The notes: generated from the sequence alone by a model not told the origin. A DNA stretch of 37,081 nt from an uncultured Bacilli bacterium (GCA_905236935.1 CAJOQL010000012.1:1-37081); one strand, 5' to 3'. Shown: positions 1-9,249, numbered from the stretch's first letter. Translations and numbers: made by a program.

Positions 1-240
1 ATCGATAAAAGTTAATTCTCCTTTACGCATTCTATCTTCTAATATTTGAAACAATAAATTCCATACTTTATTATTATTAAATTGTGGGATCATTTCATTA
101 TAATTAATAGTCATTTCAGGAGAGTTATACATCAAACGAATTTTATCAGGATTTAGTGTAAAATCTTCTAAATTATTATTATTTATAAATGTAGATTTAC
201 CCGAAGCCATTGCACCTCTTAAAATAAATAATTTTCTCAC
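1..240 (-). CDS. P-loop nucleotide kinase-like protein, N-terminal 80 residues (partial, runs off left edge)
   Basis: The reading frame opens at a GTG (240-238) with a GAGGTGA ribosome binding site at 246-252 and stays open to the window edge. The protein begins MRKLFILRGAMASGKST, a Walker A P-loop (GAMASGKST) next to a first beta strand, followed near residue 34 by NPDKIRL. A DK-R segment after the P-loop is seen in the AAA_33 family of polynucleotide/zeta-toxin-like kinases. Only the first third of a typical member is present, so the substrate cannot be assigned. The GTG start explains why an ATG-only search would miss it. Confidence 0.7.
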   Translation of the reverse strand, partial: MRKLFILRGAMASGKSTFINNNNLEDFTLNPDKIRLMYNSPEMTINYNEMIPQFNNNKVWNLLFQILEDRMRKGELTFID

Positions 241-390
241 TGATATCACCTCACTAATAGATATTATATCATGAATTTTAGTTATTTTATAATTAATAGA
301 AATCATCGTAATATTACTATTTTACGATTTAAATTACAAACGATAACAAAATATAAAAACATACTCTAAAAGTAGGCAATAATTTCTTCT

Positions 391-420
391 TGGTCCCATG
401 GTAAGACTCGAACCTACACG
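391..420 (-). pseudogene. Fragment resembling the 3' end of a tRNA (T-arm plus acceptor strand)
   Basis: On the minus strand this reads as a T-arm (stem GTAGG, loop TTCGAGT, stem CTTAC with one G-T pair) followed by CATGGGACCA. The matching 5' acceptor strand, D-arm and anticodon arm are absent from the next 80 bases upstream, so it is not a complete tRNA. Counting from the T-loop places a C at the discriminator position rather than immediately before CCA, so it is degenerate or only tRNA-like. A 3'-half tRNA copy is what tyrosine-recombinase integration or excision often leaves, but no integrase is visible nearby. Confidence 0.45.
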
Positions 421-683
421 ATATTTTTATCATTGGATTTTGAAATTTACATAGCTTATTGTGAAATAAGGTGAAATAAACGATAAATACTAAATTTAAA
501 TGCTAATTCACATCATTTCAATTAATATCAAATTTAATTACATCTTGATATTATTATGTAATATTCAAGCAAAAATCCCACAATTATATCGCAAGTATCA
601 AATTTATCATTTAATAATCCAATTTTCTTTTTAATTTTTCTTAAGAATTATAACATTATTTTTATATATTTTAGAATAAATAT

Positions 684-707
684 TAAAAAAACTACTTAAT
701 AGTAGTT
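684..707 (-). terminator. Rho-independent terminator after tRNA-Leu
   Basis: On the minus strand AACTACT, loop ATTA, AGTAGTT forms a 7-bp hairpin followed by a run of T (plus-strand A run at 685-690). It begins about 10 nt past the tRNA 3' end. Confidence 0.75.
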
Positions 708-717
708 CAATTTTAAA

Positions 718-804
718 TGGTGCTCGCGGAGGGAATCGAACCCTCATGATTTTTCAATCGCAGCATTTTGAGTGCTGTGCGTCTACCTATTCCGCCACAC
801 GAGC
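718..804 (-). tRNA. tRNA-Leu (anticodon CAA)
   Basis: The minus strand folds into a complete class II tRNA of 87 nt. The acceptor GCTCGTG pairs with CGCGAGC, the discriminator is A, and CCA is encoded at 718-720. The anticodon stem is CAGCA/TGCTG with loop CTCAAAA, so the anticodon is CAA (plus-strand 768-770), reading UUG leucine codons. A variable arm and a GGTTCGATTCC T-arm follow. The long variable arm and anticodon both fit leucine. Confidence 0.95.
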
Positions 805-840
805 AATGCAAATTAATTATACCATAAAAATTTTAAAATA

Positions 841-1004
841 GTATATTAATTTGTTTCGTTGTTTTCATTTTCTTCATCAATTACTTAAACTACAATATTG
901 TTAAGAGTCGATAATTGAAGATTAATTTTATCCATTGGTTGTATAAACATCCAATATTGTATAAATAACACAATGTCCTAGTTTTTTGCTTGCAGTAGCA
1001 ACAC
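841..1004 (-). other. Possible decayed gene remnant downstream of the DUF853 ATPase
   Basis: Reading the minus strand, a frame opening at an ATG near 949 runs about 21 codons (MFIQPMDKINLQLSTLNN...), meets a TAA, and continues in the same frame for about a dozen acidic codons (VIDEENENNETN) to a second stop. A protein-like stretch split by one in-frame stop may be a gene remnant. No family is recognised and chance cannot be excluded. Confidence 0.2.
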
Positions 1005-2546
1005 TTACTTAAATAAATTTTTAAATATAGCATTTAATCCTTTATTGATAACTTTATCTACAGATTTATTTACTACTTTTTTACCTATTTTATAAGCTGG
1101 ATTATTCTTTCTAGCACGTTCTGCTTCTTTTTCAGCTTTTTCTTGTTCTCTTTTTTCACGAGCTAGTGCCTTTTCTTCAGCCAGTTTTTGTTTTTCTAAT
1201 TCTTTAGCATTTTTTTCTTCTTGTTTTTTCTTTTCAATTTCCTCTTTTAATTTAATTTCTTCTTCGTATTTTTGAGTTACTTTTTCATATGCAGAAATAT
1301 TATCAACTGATTCATCATATTTACCAGCAAATTCACTATTATTAATTATTTTATTGCGCATTAAATCATCAATAGTTCCAATCTTACTTTGTGGAGGCAA
1401 AATAGTAGCTTTTTCAACTACTTCTGGTTCTCCTTTTTCATTTTGAAAACTAATTAAAGCTTCACCAGTTCCTAAATTTAAAATAGCCTCTTCTGTATTA
1501 AAATTTGGATTTATTCTAAAAGCATTAGCAGCCGCTTTTACAGTTTTTTGTTCACTTGGAGTATAAGCTCTTAGAGTATGTTGAACACGATTTCCTAATT
1601 GACCTAATATTTCATCAGGAATATCAGTAGGTCCTTGAGATATAAAGTATAGACCTATTCCTCTACTTCTAATTAATTTAACAATTTGAGTAATTTGCTT
1701 TAAACGATAACTTGGCATTCCATTAAATAATAAATGGGCTTCATCAAAGAAAAATACAATTTTTGGCTTAGCTAAATCTCCAACTTCTGGCATAGTATTA
1801 AACATTTCAGTTAAAATCCATAGTAAGAAAGAAGCATAAAGATCAGGATTATTAAATAGTTTAACAGCATGTAAAATATTAATATACCCCCTATTAGAAT
1901 CATCCAGTCTTATAAAGTCTTTAATATCTAAAGAAGGCTCTCCAAAAAAATTATCTGCTCCTTGATTTTCTAAAGTAAGAAGGCTTCTTTGAATAACACC
2001 AATACTCCCCGTAGTAATATTACCATATTTTGTAATATAATCTTTGCGATTATCTCCAATGTATTGTAAGGCACTTCTTAAATCTTTTAAATCTACTAAG
2101 TCTAATTCTTCATCTTTGGCAATTTTAAAACAAATATCTAAAACTCCTTCTTGGGCTTCAGATAATCCTAGCATAATAGATAAGATTAAAGGACCAACAT
2201 CACTTATTTTAGTCCTTATTGGATGACCATATTCTCCATATAAGTCCCAAAATCTAACTGGATATGATTTACTATCAAAATCTTTTATTCCAAGTTTTTT
2301 TAATCTGCTGGCAATATTTTCATCAATTTCTCCTTCAAGAGCACAACCTGCTAAATCCCCTTTTACATCTGCTAAGAATACTGGAACCCCACTATCAGAA
2401 AAACTTTCTGCCATTACTTTTAAAGTTATAGTTTTTCCAGATCCAGAAGCACCAGTTATTAAACCATGACGATTAGCTTTATCAAGTAAAATTCCTAAAT
2501 CTTTTTTATCACTTTTACCTACTAAAATTTTATTATTTATATACAT
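1005..2546 (-). CDS. DUF853 / HerA-FtsK-like ATPase (YjgR family)
   Basis: This 513-residue protein belongs by motif to the DUF853/YjgR branch of HerA-FtsK-type ATPases, whose substrate is not established. The Walker A motif GASGSGKT is at residues 32-39. The strand preceding VKGD (FLADVKGDLAG, about 57-67) is typical of the family, and Walker B KIVFFFDEAH (D268-E269) is followed by LIRSRGIGLYFISQGPTDIP, a sensor-like segment. Residues about 420-490 form a Lys/Glu/Ala-rich coiled coil, and the C-terminus is basic. The ATG has a strong AGGAGGT site. It is the last gene of a minus-strand run starting with the CoA-transferase, 35 nt after the TPM gene. Confidence 0.85.
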   Translation of the reverse strand: MYINNKILVGKSDKKDLGILLDKANRHGLITGASGSGKTITLKVMAESFSDSGVPVFLADVKGDLAGCALEGEIDENIASRLKKLGIKDFDSKSYPVRFWDLYGEYGHPIRTKISDVGPLILSIMLGLSEAQEGVLDICFKIAKDEELDLVDLKDLRSALQYIGDNRKDYITKYGNITTGSIGVIQRSLLTLENQGADNFFGEPSLDIKDFIRLDDSNRGYINILHAVKLFNNPDLYASFLLWILTEMFNTMPEVGDLAKPKIVFFFDEAHLLFNGMPSYRLKQITQIVKLIRSRGIGLYFISQGPTDIPDEILGQLGNRVQHTLRAYTPSEQKTVKAAANAFRINPNFNTEEAILNLGTGEALISFQNEKGEPEVVEKATILPPQSKIGTIDDLMRNKIINNSEFAGKYDESVDNISAYEKVTQKYEEEIKLKEEIEKKKQEEKNAKELEKQKLAEEKALAREKREQEKAEKEAERARKNNPAYKIGKKVVNKSVDKVINKGLNAIFKNLFK

Positions 2547-2581
2547 ATAATACCTCCTATTTATTTGTAATATAACATATG

Positions 2582-3499
2582 TTAACCATGTCTACCACCA
2601 CCAGATGAATGTCCTCCGCCTGATGACCCACTAGATGAGTGACTACTGCCGCCACTGTCACCTCCAGAAGATGATGATTCGGTATAACTAGATGTATGAC
2701 TTTTTATAAATTTGTCTTGTTTATTTGTTATAGATATTTTTCTTCGATCTAAATATTGATTTACAGATAATTTAGTTTTAACCATTTTATTTCTTTTAAT
2801 AAGAACTAACAATACTATGCTATCAATAATTAAAGATGTAATAGTAATAAAGATCCATGGTGTATGATATACTTTTTGTAAATAACCATCTTTATCGACT
2901 ATATAATCACTTCTAGAACTTGGAATACCTCTTTCATAATAATCATTTAATAAATTAATATAAGCAATTAGTCCATCATAGTATCTTTTATTTTTAAAAT
3001 CTCCAAAAATACTATCTAAAATATACTCTGATCTATCCCAATCAATATATAACTGAGCATCTCCAAACATATATATATTAAAATATGGATCACTTTCATA
3101 TGTATTTCGTAGTAGTAAGATTCCACTATAATTAGAAAAATTTATTCCAAAATCATTATAATCATAAAAATCAGCAGCATAGTCTTCATTAACCTTATCA
3201 TAAGTATAAGCTATATTATCACTTACAAATACTAAATCAGTATTATATTTTTCTATAAAATTTATAAATTTTTCAAATACTTCTTTTTCTTCTTCGTCTG
3301 TTAAAATATCAGAAAAATCATATATTTTTTCACTGGCATCAACTAAATAAGTATTTAAAACATTTTTTCTATTCTTATCAGTAATCTTCCAATGTTTATT
3401 AACTCCTAAATTATCTAAAGTATCACGATTAGTAGTATTAGTACTAGCATAAATATTTAGAGGCAATAATATAATTAATAATAATATTATCTTTTTCAT
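2582..3499 (-). CDS. TPM-domain membrane protein with Ser/Gly/His-rich tail
   Basis: The protein has 305 residues. A signal peptide (MKKIILLLIILLPLNIYAS) is followed by an extracytoplasmic domain whose start (VDASEKIYDFSDILTDEEE) matches the opening of TPM-domain proteins (TPM_phosphatase family). One membrane helix lies near residues 215-235. The tail from about 272 is almost entirely Ser, Gly and His and ends in GGGHSSGGGRHG. Gly/Ser-rich tails are common in TPM proteins such as YgcG. Its ATG overlaps the stop of the zinc-ribbon gene (TAATG), so translation is probably coupled. The exact function is unknown; a role in membrane-protein maintenance is only a family-level suggestion. Confidence 0.75.
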   Translation of the reverse strand: MKKIILLLIILLPLNIYASTNTTNRDTLDNLGVNKHWKITDKNRKNVLNTYLVDASEKIYDFSDILTDEEEKEVFEKFINFIEKYNTDLVFVSDNIAYTYDKVNEDYAADFYDYNDFGINFSNYSGILLLRNTYESDPYFNIYMFGDAQLYIDWDRSEYILDSIFGDFKNKRYYDGLIAYINLLNDYYERGIPSSRSDYIVDKDGYLQKVYHTPWIFITITSLIIDSIVLLVLIKRNKMVKTKLSVNQYLDRRKISITNKQDKFIKSHTSSYTESSSSGGDSGGSSHSSSGSSGGGHSSGGGRHG

Positions 3500-4563
3500 T
3501 ATTTACCTCCTAAATATACTAAATATGTTATTCCCCAAATAAATAGAAATAATATAATAAATATTATGATAAATAATAATATTGCTTTCCTTTTATTCAC
3601 CGGAATATTTCCAATAAATGCACCTGTTTGACCATTCATTGCAAAAGTATAATACTTATTATTATATTTAACATTCACCATATAAACTGGTAGCAAAACA
3701 TATTCAATATTATATGAATTAGTCTTTAAAGTATTTTCTTTAATTCTTTTATTTGCATAATCACCTTTAGAAAGCAAATAATTTTTAGCTTCATCCAGTA
3801 CATCTGGCTCTACTTCTTTTCTTGTTTCATTTGATTCTACATCATAACGTTCTGCTAAAAATCCTGATAAATAAGCATGATTATAAGATATTAATTCACT
3901 ATAATTATATGGCTGAATTGTATTCATTAAAGCATTATCAAATCTTGTAGAACCATCTACTGGTACACTATCAAAAATCATACTTCCACCTCTTACAATA
4001 TCATAATAATCAGTTTTAGTATAATGAGTTCTTCCTACTACCCAAGTTTGAATTTTTTGTCCACTATAATTGATATCACCAGTTATTTCAAAAGAATGAA
4101 ACCAAAATGGCACATAAAGTCCTCTAATTTTTTCGACATTTTTAAGATCATTAAAAGCTTTAGGTATTAGAGGCCTGCCTTTAGAAAGGCTTTTAAAGGC
4201 TTTTTCAGCATCTTCTTTAGTTTTCTTAAAAGTAATTATTTTATTAGGTGCAAATTTACCAACTAACTTATTTTTTAAAATAGCAGTATTACCACAATAA
4301 ACGCAAAATGTTGATGTAGTTTGTTCATCAGTAATTATTTCTGCTCCACAATCAGGACATGTATAACTCATATAATCATTGTATTCGTCAATTTTAATAT
4401 TTTCTTCTTTACTAGTGCTTGCATTCTTATATTTTTTTAGTTCTTCTAACGTCATTGTAGTATTGCAGTAATCGCAATGCCATTTTTCAAGTTTTATATC
4501 ATAAATCATTTTAGCACTACAATTAGGACATTTATGATCTAATGTTACTGATTCTTTAGCCAT
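3499..4563 (-). CDS. Double zinc-ribbon protein with C-terminal membrane anchor
   Basis: This 354-residue protein starts with two TFIIB-like zinc ribbons: C12/C15 with C30/C33, and C69/C72 with C87/C90, each a CxxC pair. A central domain of about 200 residues follows (for example GLYVPFWFHSFEITGDINYSG). A single hydrophobic helix near residues 328-350 anchors the C-terminus. Proteins of this layout are usually annotated as TFIIB-type zinc-ribbon proteins of unknown role. Adjacency and overlap with the TPM gene suggest the two products work together at the membrane, which is inference. Confidence 0.75.
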   Translation of the reverse strand: MAKESVTLDHKCPNCSAKMIYDIKLEKWHCDYCNTTMTLEELKKYKNASTSKEENIKIDEYNDYMSYTCPDCGAEIITDEQTTSTFCVYCGNTAILKNKLVGKFAPNKIITFKKTKEDAEKAFKSLSKGRPLIPKAFNDLKNVEKIRGLYVPFWFHSFEITGDINYSGQKIQTWVVGRTHYTKTDYYDIVRGGSMIFDSVPVDGSTRFDNALMNTIQPYNYSELISYNHAYLSGFLAERYDVESNETRKEVEPDVLDEAKNYLLSKGDYANKRIKENTLKTNSYNIEYVLLPVYMVNVKYNNKYYTFAMNGQTGAFIGNIPVNKRKAILLFIIIFIILFLFIWGITYLVYLGGK

Positions 4564-4598
4564 TTTATTACTCCTTACTAATTTTATAAATTTATTCT

Positions 4599-5204
4599 TT
4601 ACTTATATAATATAATATCAGTTATATCTTTTGATTCTAAAATATGATCTATAAATTCTATTATACCAATACCAAATTTAGTTTTTTTATACTCATAAAT
4701 ATGAATATTGTTAACTACTTCTTCATTAATTATATTACCATTATTTTTATTTAATTCAAGATGTTTTTCATATTGCCATTTTACTGCTTCTTTATAAGAT
4801 TTAAAATAATGAATACCTCGATTTATATAATCAGAGTGTTCAAATATAGCATATTCTTCTCCTTTTTTAGTATGATATACCAAATATGTATGCGTATTAT
4901 AATTATTAGGATAATCTAACTCAAACCAAATAAAATTAGTTGTAAACTCAAATTCATGTTTTGTAAACCAATCTCTTTCAAGTTCTACCTGATCATAACA
5001 AATTCCAATACCATATTTTAATAGTTCTTCAGGACTTGCTAGGCCATAAACATTTTGAATTTTTTCATTAAATATTTTTAATTCTTCCTTAGAGCCAACT
5101 TTATAATCTACTCCATCAGTTCCATGAAAACCATAATGAATATATTTATCCATAAATTCCATTAATTCTTCTGGAGTATTTATCTTTTCATATTCAGTTA
5201 TCAT
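4599..5204 (-). CDS. Transglutaminase-like cysteine-protease-fold protein
   Basis: This 201-residue soluble protein carries the spaced catalytic signature of the transglutaminase-like superfamily: Cys in GIGICYDQVE (C69), His in NTHTYLVY (H105) and an acidic residue in FEHSD (about D125). The early segment INTPEELMEFMDKYIHYG resembles the family N-terminus. Its ATG overlaps the TGA of the CoA-transferase (ATGA), pointing to translational coupling. No signal peptide is seen, so it is probably cytoplasmic. Whether it is a peptidase, an amidase or inactive cannot be decided. Confidence 0.65.
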   Translation of the reverse strand: MITEYEKINTPEELMEFMDKYIHYGFHGTDGVDYKVGSKEELKIFNEKIQNVYGLASPEELLKYGIGICYDQVELERDWFTKHEFEFTTNFIWFELDYPNNYNTHTYLVYHTKKGEEYAIFEHSDYINRGIHYFKSYKEAVKWQYEKHLELNKNNGNIINEEVVNNIHIYEYKKTKFGIGIIEFIDHILESKDITDIILYK

Positions 5205-6757
5205 TTTATATTCATCTTCTCATTTCTAAATATTTTAGATTCCATTAATTTTAAATCTTCGCTTATTAATGGTTTAAAGTCCATATTAGATAAAATATCT
5301 TTTTCTAAATCTATTCCTGGAGCAATTTCAATAAGCATTAAGCCATCTCTAGTTAATTTAAAAACACATCTTTCAGTAATATATAAAACATCTTGATTGT
5401 TTTTAACTGCTTCTTTTGCACTAAAAGTAATTTGCTGAATATGTGAGACAAATTTTTTCTTTTCGCCTTCTTTATTTATAATTAGTTTTCCATCCTTAAT
5501 TTCTTCATTTAAATTAACAGCCATAAATGTTCCCATGAAAATTACTTTTTTAGTATTTTGAGTAATATTTATAAAACCTCCTGGACCAGTTACTCTTTTA
5601 CCAAATTTTGAAACGTTTACATTACCAAGAGCATCAACTTCAGCTAGTCCAACCACACACATATCTAAAGCTCCACCATTATAAGCATCAAATTGTTCAG
5701 GAGTTGAAATTACTGAATCAGGATTTATTGCACCACCAAATGCTACCCCACCAGTAGGAACTCCTCCTGTAGTCCCAGATTCAACTGATAAATGAATTTT
5801 TTCTGAAAAACCCTCTTCTGCTGCTACATTAGCAACAGAATCTGGCATTCCTACTCCTAAATTAATAGTGCTATCTTCTTCTAACTCTAAAAAAGCACGA
5901 CGACCACATACTTTTCTTTCATCTAATGGTCTTATTTCAATATCTTTTACTTCGATTCTAGCATCTCCCGTTATTTCTGGCTGATAAATTGGAAGATTAT
6001 ATGGAGCTAAAGCTAAATCCGGCTTACTAACTACTACATAATCTACATACGTACTATTGATAAGTACATTCCTAGCTTTAAAGGAATTTGCTGGTTTAAT
6101 ATCCTTAACTTCTACAATAACAATTCCTTTATTATTATGAGTTGCAATAGCCATATTATATTGTTCTCCAATTACAGCTTCTTCTTCTAAAGAAATATTT
6201 CCATTTTCATCGGCATAACTTCCTTTTAATAAAGCTACATTAGCAGTAAATGAATGATAGAATAAGTTTTCTTTACCACCAATATTTATTACTTCTACTA
6301 TAGGAGGCAACTCTTTAGCTTTTTCATTAGCACAACATCCTTCAAATCTTGGATCTGCAAAAGTATTTAATCCTACATGAGTAATAATTCCTACCTCTTT
6401 ACCAGCCATTGCTCTATATAAATGATTAATAACTCCTAATGGAATTGCAAAAGCTGGAAACTTATTTTCACCTATTGCGTTACCAAATACTTTTCCTTGC
6501 CCTAAATGAGCACATATTGCAAGAGATACTAAACCATCTTTAGCTAGCATATTCATTCCAACTTCATCACTTGTTAAATTTCCAGGTGATATTCCACAAG
6601 AAACTCCAATATTTTTAGGATGTCCATTTTCTAAATAAGCATCTCTTACCGCTCTAATTAAACTTTCTGGCGAACCAGAACCACCAGAACCAGATATCAA
6701 TACCATATCATTATCTTTTATTAAATGCCCTACATCACTTGCTTTAATTATTTTCAA
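5201..6757 (-). CDS. Acyl-CoA:acetate CoA-transferase, YdiF/propionate CoA-transferase type
   Basis: This family I CoA-transferase, in the fused alpha-beta arrangement of YdiF/Pct, moves CoA between acyl groups (short-chain fatty acid metabolism) through a glutamyl-CoA intermediate. The likely nucleophile is the Glu in HLSVESGTTGG (residue 326 in this numbering). GSGGSGSPESL near the N-terminus and NLGVGMPDSVANV fit the CoA-binding and beta-subunit regions. The start is set at TTG 6757-6755, because AGAGGTGG (6763-6770) would overlap a GTG at 6766 but sits 5 nt before the TTG. The product is 518 residues. It leads the five-gene run that ends at 1005. Confidence 0.88.
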   Translation of the reverse strand: MKIIKASDVGHLIKDNDMVLISGSGGSGSPESLIRAVRDAYLENGHPKNIGVSCGISPGNLTSDEVGMNMLAKDGLVSLAICAHLGQGKVFGNAIGENKFPAFAIPLGVINHLYRAMAGKEVGIITHVGLNTFADPRFEGCCANEKAKELPPIVEVINIGGKENLFYHSFTANVALLKGSYADENGNISLEEEAVIGEQYNMAIATHNNKGIVIVEVKDIKPANSFKARNVLINSTYVDYVVVSKPDLALAPYNLPIYQPEITGDARIEVKDIEIRPLDERKVCGRRAFLELEEDSTINLGVGMPDSVANVAAEEGFSEKIHLSVESGTTGGVPTGGVAFGGAINPDSVISTPEQFDAYNGGALDMCVVGLAEVDALGNVNVSKFGKRVTGPGGFINITQNTKKVIFMGTFMAVNLNEEIKDGKLIINKEGEKKKFVSHIQQITFSAKEAVKNNQDVLYITERCVFKLTRDGLMLIEIAPGIDLEKDILSNMDFKPLISEDLKLMESKIFRNEKMNIK

Positions 6758-6793
6758 AGTAACCACCTCTATAATAATTTTATCATAGGCATT

Positions 6794-6824
6794 TAAAAAA
6801 ATCTGCTTTTTAAACAGACTTTTT
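6794..6824 (-). terminator. Terminator after the acyltransferase gene
   Basis: On the minus strand AAGTCTG, a short loop, then CAGATTT with a T run forms a hairpin of about 7 bp including one G-T pair. It overlaps the last codons of the acyltransferase gene and separates it from the CoA-transferase operon. Confidence 0.6.
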
Positions 6825-8039
6825 ACTTATTTTTTTCTTTAAAATAGTGGCATCCATTATTAATTTAGTTCCACAAGCAAGTACAATTGTTAATACTGTA
6901 GCTGGTAAATAAACCATCCAGAAACTATAGGCAGTTTCAAGAGTATTTTTACCAAGCATTCTAATTATTAAGATTGCAATTGGATAATGTAACATATAAA
7001 TGTATAATGATATACTACCAAGATAGCTAAATAATCCACTAGTTAATTTATTATTAAGAATTCTTGTTAAACCATCTTCATTGATTAAAGATAAAGTAAT
7101 AACAATTATACATAATAGTGCAACTGGCCATCTTTCTAATTTAAAATATGTTGGTTGATAAATGACATACCAAATTAGTAATCCAGATGCAATTATATTT
7201 AATACTGTTAAAGCAATTCTTCCTTTGCTAGTAAATTTATGTTCTTTAGCTTTTTCAATAAGATAATAAAGCATCATTCCAATAAGCATTCCTATTACTA
7301 CAAATACTAGGCCATTATTAAATCCAAGCATTGCAGTATCACTAGTAGCACTTCCACCCATTCCATTAGTAGATGCTATTTGTTCTCCTAAAGTTGACCA
7401 TCCTGTTTGAGCAGCACGTGTTCCAGAAAATGACCACCATCCAGCAAAGAAAATAGCACCAAATGGAGCAATTAAACCAGACATTACATCTTCATTTTTA
7501 GCAAGTCCCCAATATAAGAAATAACCAACAATTATAATTGCAGATATAAACCATAATGGTCCATTTAAGTTAAAGAATTCTCCACTTGCACTTCTAAGTC
7601 CAACAGCATGAAATCCTAAAAATTCCCAAATACTATTAAATAGCATTACACATGTTTCTTGAAATCCATAATCTGGATAATAGAATTTTGTACAAATAAT
7701 TACTCCTAAAATATAACCAATTATAAGAACTGGTATTAAAGCTTTAATTCTTGCCCAAGTATATTCAAATGCTCTAGATGTAGCGCTCCTTTCCATATAT
7801 TTTTTGTCTTTGGATAGTTTCTTATGATGTCTTACCAAGAAATATCCAGCAGTTACAGTAAAGATTAATAAGACTTCTGAAGATCCAAAAAACCAATTTG
7901 ATGTTTCCATATAATAACCATTTTTACCATTGCATGTACGAGCAATAATCCAACCAATATGGAAACCTACAATAGCAATTGCAATTATAAATCGCCAAAA
8001 TTCAATTGCAACATTTCTCTTTGATGTCTCTTTTTTCAT
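6810..8039 (-). CDS. Acyltransferase-3 family integral membrane protein
   Basis: This 409-residue polytopic membrane protein has about ten hydrophobic helices. The first helix, FWRFIIAIAIVGFHIGWI, carries the F-R...H pattern that opens acyltransferase-3 (OafA/WecH-like) proteins, which O-acylate surface polymers or small molecules. The motif LFSYLGSISLYIYMLHYPIAI near the end is also typical. The start is the ATG at 8039-8037 (MKKETSKRN), 7 nt after AAGGAG (8047-8052). An ATG further upstream (8108) lacks this site. It stands alone between terminators. The acceptor substrate is unknown. Confidence 0.85.
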   Translation of the reverse strand: MKKETSKRNVAIEFWRFIIAIAIVGFHIGWIIARTCNGKNGYYMETSNWFFGSSEVLLIFTVTAGYFLVRHHKKLSKDKKYMERSATSRAFEYTWARIKALIPVLIIGYILGVIICTKFYYPDYGFQETCVMLFNSIWEFLGFHAVGLRSASGEFFNLNGPLWFISAIIIVGYFLYWGLAKNEDVMSGLIAPFGAIFFAGWWSFSGTRAAQTGWSTLGEQIASTNGMGGSATSDTAMLGFNNGLVFVVIGMLIGMMLYYLIEKAKEHKFTSKGRIALTVLNIIASGLLIWYVIYQPTYFKLERWPVALLCIIVITLSLINEDGLTRILNNKLTSGLFSYLGSISLYIYMLHYPIAILIIRMLGKNTLETAYSFWMVYLPATVLTIVLACGTKLIMDATILKKKISKKSV

Positions 8040-8116
8040 CCCTTTTCTCCTTCTAATATAGTCCATACTATACAATAAAATAATATCATAGCAATTAAAA
8101 ATTAACAATCATTTTT

Positions 8117-8172
8117 TACATTAAAAAAAGCTCTCAAGAAATTAATTATTTCCTTTCCAAAGAGCTCTTTAT
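8117..8172 (-). terminator. Probable terminator overlapping the stop of the flippase-like gene
   Basis: On the minus strand AGCTCT and AGAGCT flank an inner GAAAT/ATTTC dyad and are followed by a run of seven T. The hairpin overlaps the last codons of the gene ending at 8146. Confidence 0.5.
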
Positions 8173-9180
8173 TTTTTCATTTTTAACTTTTATAAAACTA
8201 TATATAACACAAATTAATGCTATAATAATAAATAAATAGAAATTAATAAATCTGTTTAAAATAGTTGCACTAGTAAGTAATTCTTTTCCAAAAATATCCC
8301 CATATATTCTAAGAAATGCACTTTCACTTATTCCAACTGAACCTGGTAAAGGAATACTAGAAACAGAACAAAATAATAATGACTGAGTAAAAATAATATC
8401 AAATATACTTAATGAATTTAATCCAAATGCTCTATATACCCAATATGGAATAGTATAATAAATATACATTTGTATTATTACTAAAATAATAGATTTTACA
8501 AATATCATTTTATTCTTTTTTAAAATCTTAGCATTTTCAGTATAACTATTTAATGTAGAATAAATAGATTCTCTTTTTTCTTCAATTTTTTTATATTTAA
8601 AGAATTTTAAAATATCTAAAAATAAATCTGTAATTTTCTTAGCTAATTTTTCAGAAATAAAACATATTAACATCGTAGATAGTGCTATAAAGTTTAAACT
8701 TATTCCCGCTATAAATAAATAAATTACACCATTTGATAATAAATGAGGATTAATTATTGCCCCTAATATACATGAAGATATAATTACTATTTGAAAAGAA
8801 ATAAGTTCAACTAGTAAGGCAAGTGTTCCATGATGAACTGGTATTCCATCTTTACGCATAAAATATATTTCCATTGGTTGACCACCAGATGCAGCAGGAG
8901 TTATTCCACTAAAGAAAAATCCTATTAAAGTATATCTAAAAGTACTAAATATACTAACTTTATTTCCTAAAGATTTTAAAACACTCTTAATATTAATACT
9001 TTCAAATAGTATATAACATATCATAGCAAGAATAGCAATAAGCATATATTTAACATCAATATTAAATATAACCTCTTTTACTTCACTGATATTTTGTTTT
9101 CTAAAAATAAGAGTAAAGGTTATTACAATTAAAATTAAAAATACTATTATATTTCTTGCTATTTTTTTAACATCATTCAT
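8146..9180 (-). CDS. Lysylphosphatidylglycerol-synthase-TM / UPF0104 flippase-like protein
   Basis: This 344-residue membrane protein has about eight hydrophobic helices. The segment GFFFSGITPAASGGQPMEIYFMRKDGIPVHHG is the conserved loop of the LPG_synthase_TM family (the MprF flippase domain and its stand-alone relatives). The later LPGSVGISE is also characteristic. No aminoacyl-transferase domain is attached, so the likely role is moving a lipid or glycolipid across the membrane. It follows the GT4 glycosyltransferase gene after a 69-nt gap, consistent with handling that enzyme's lipid product. Confidence 0.8.
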   Translation of the reverse strand: MNDVKKIARNIIVFLILIVITFTLIFRKQNISEVKEVIFNIDVKYMLIAILAMICYILFESINIKSVLKSLGNKVSIFSTFRYTLIGFFFSGITPAASGGQPMEIYFMRKDGIPVHHGTLALLVELISFQIVIISSCILGAIINPHLLSNGVIYLFIAGISLNFIALSTMLICFISEKLAKKITDLFLDILKFFKYKKIEEKRESIYSTLNSYTENAKILKKNKMIFVKSIILVIIQMYIYYTIPYWVYRAFGLNSLSIFDIIFTQSLLFCSVSSIPLPGSVGISESAFLRIYGDIFGKELLTSATILNRFINFYLFIIIALICVIYSFIKVKNEKIKSSLERK

Positions 9181-9194
9181 AAAACATATCCTAC

Positions 9195-9224
9195 CTATAT
9201 TTTATAGTATACCATAAAATATAG
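9195..9224. promoter_or_regulatory. Perfect 11-bp inverted repeat between the GT4 and flippase genes
   Basis: CTATATTTTAT (9195-9205) and ATAAAATATAG (9214-9224) are exact reverse complements around an 8-nt loop. The loop holds TATACT on the minus strand, a good -10 box, with TTAAGA 18 nt upstream. No T run follows, so an operator/promoter dyad is likelier than a terminator. Confidence 0.4.
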
Positions 9225-9249
9225 TTTTATCTTAAACTATTTTAAGGTA

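Larger units (their letters stand above)
241..717. other. Gene-poor AT-rich interval
   Basis: No open frame with a credible start and ribosome binding site was found here on either strand. It holds the tRNA-like fragment at 391-420, a tandem 9-nt direct repeat (GTGAAATAA at 461-469 and 471-479) and the terminator of tRNA-Leu. The rest is low-complexity A/T sequence. Confidence 0.5.
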
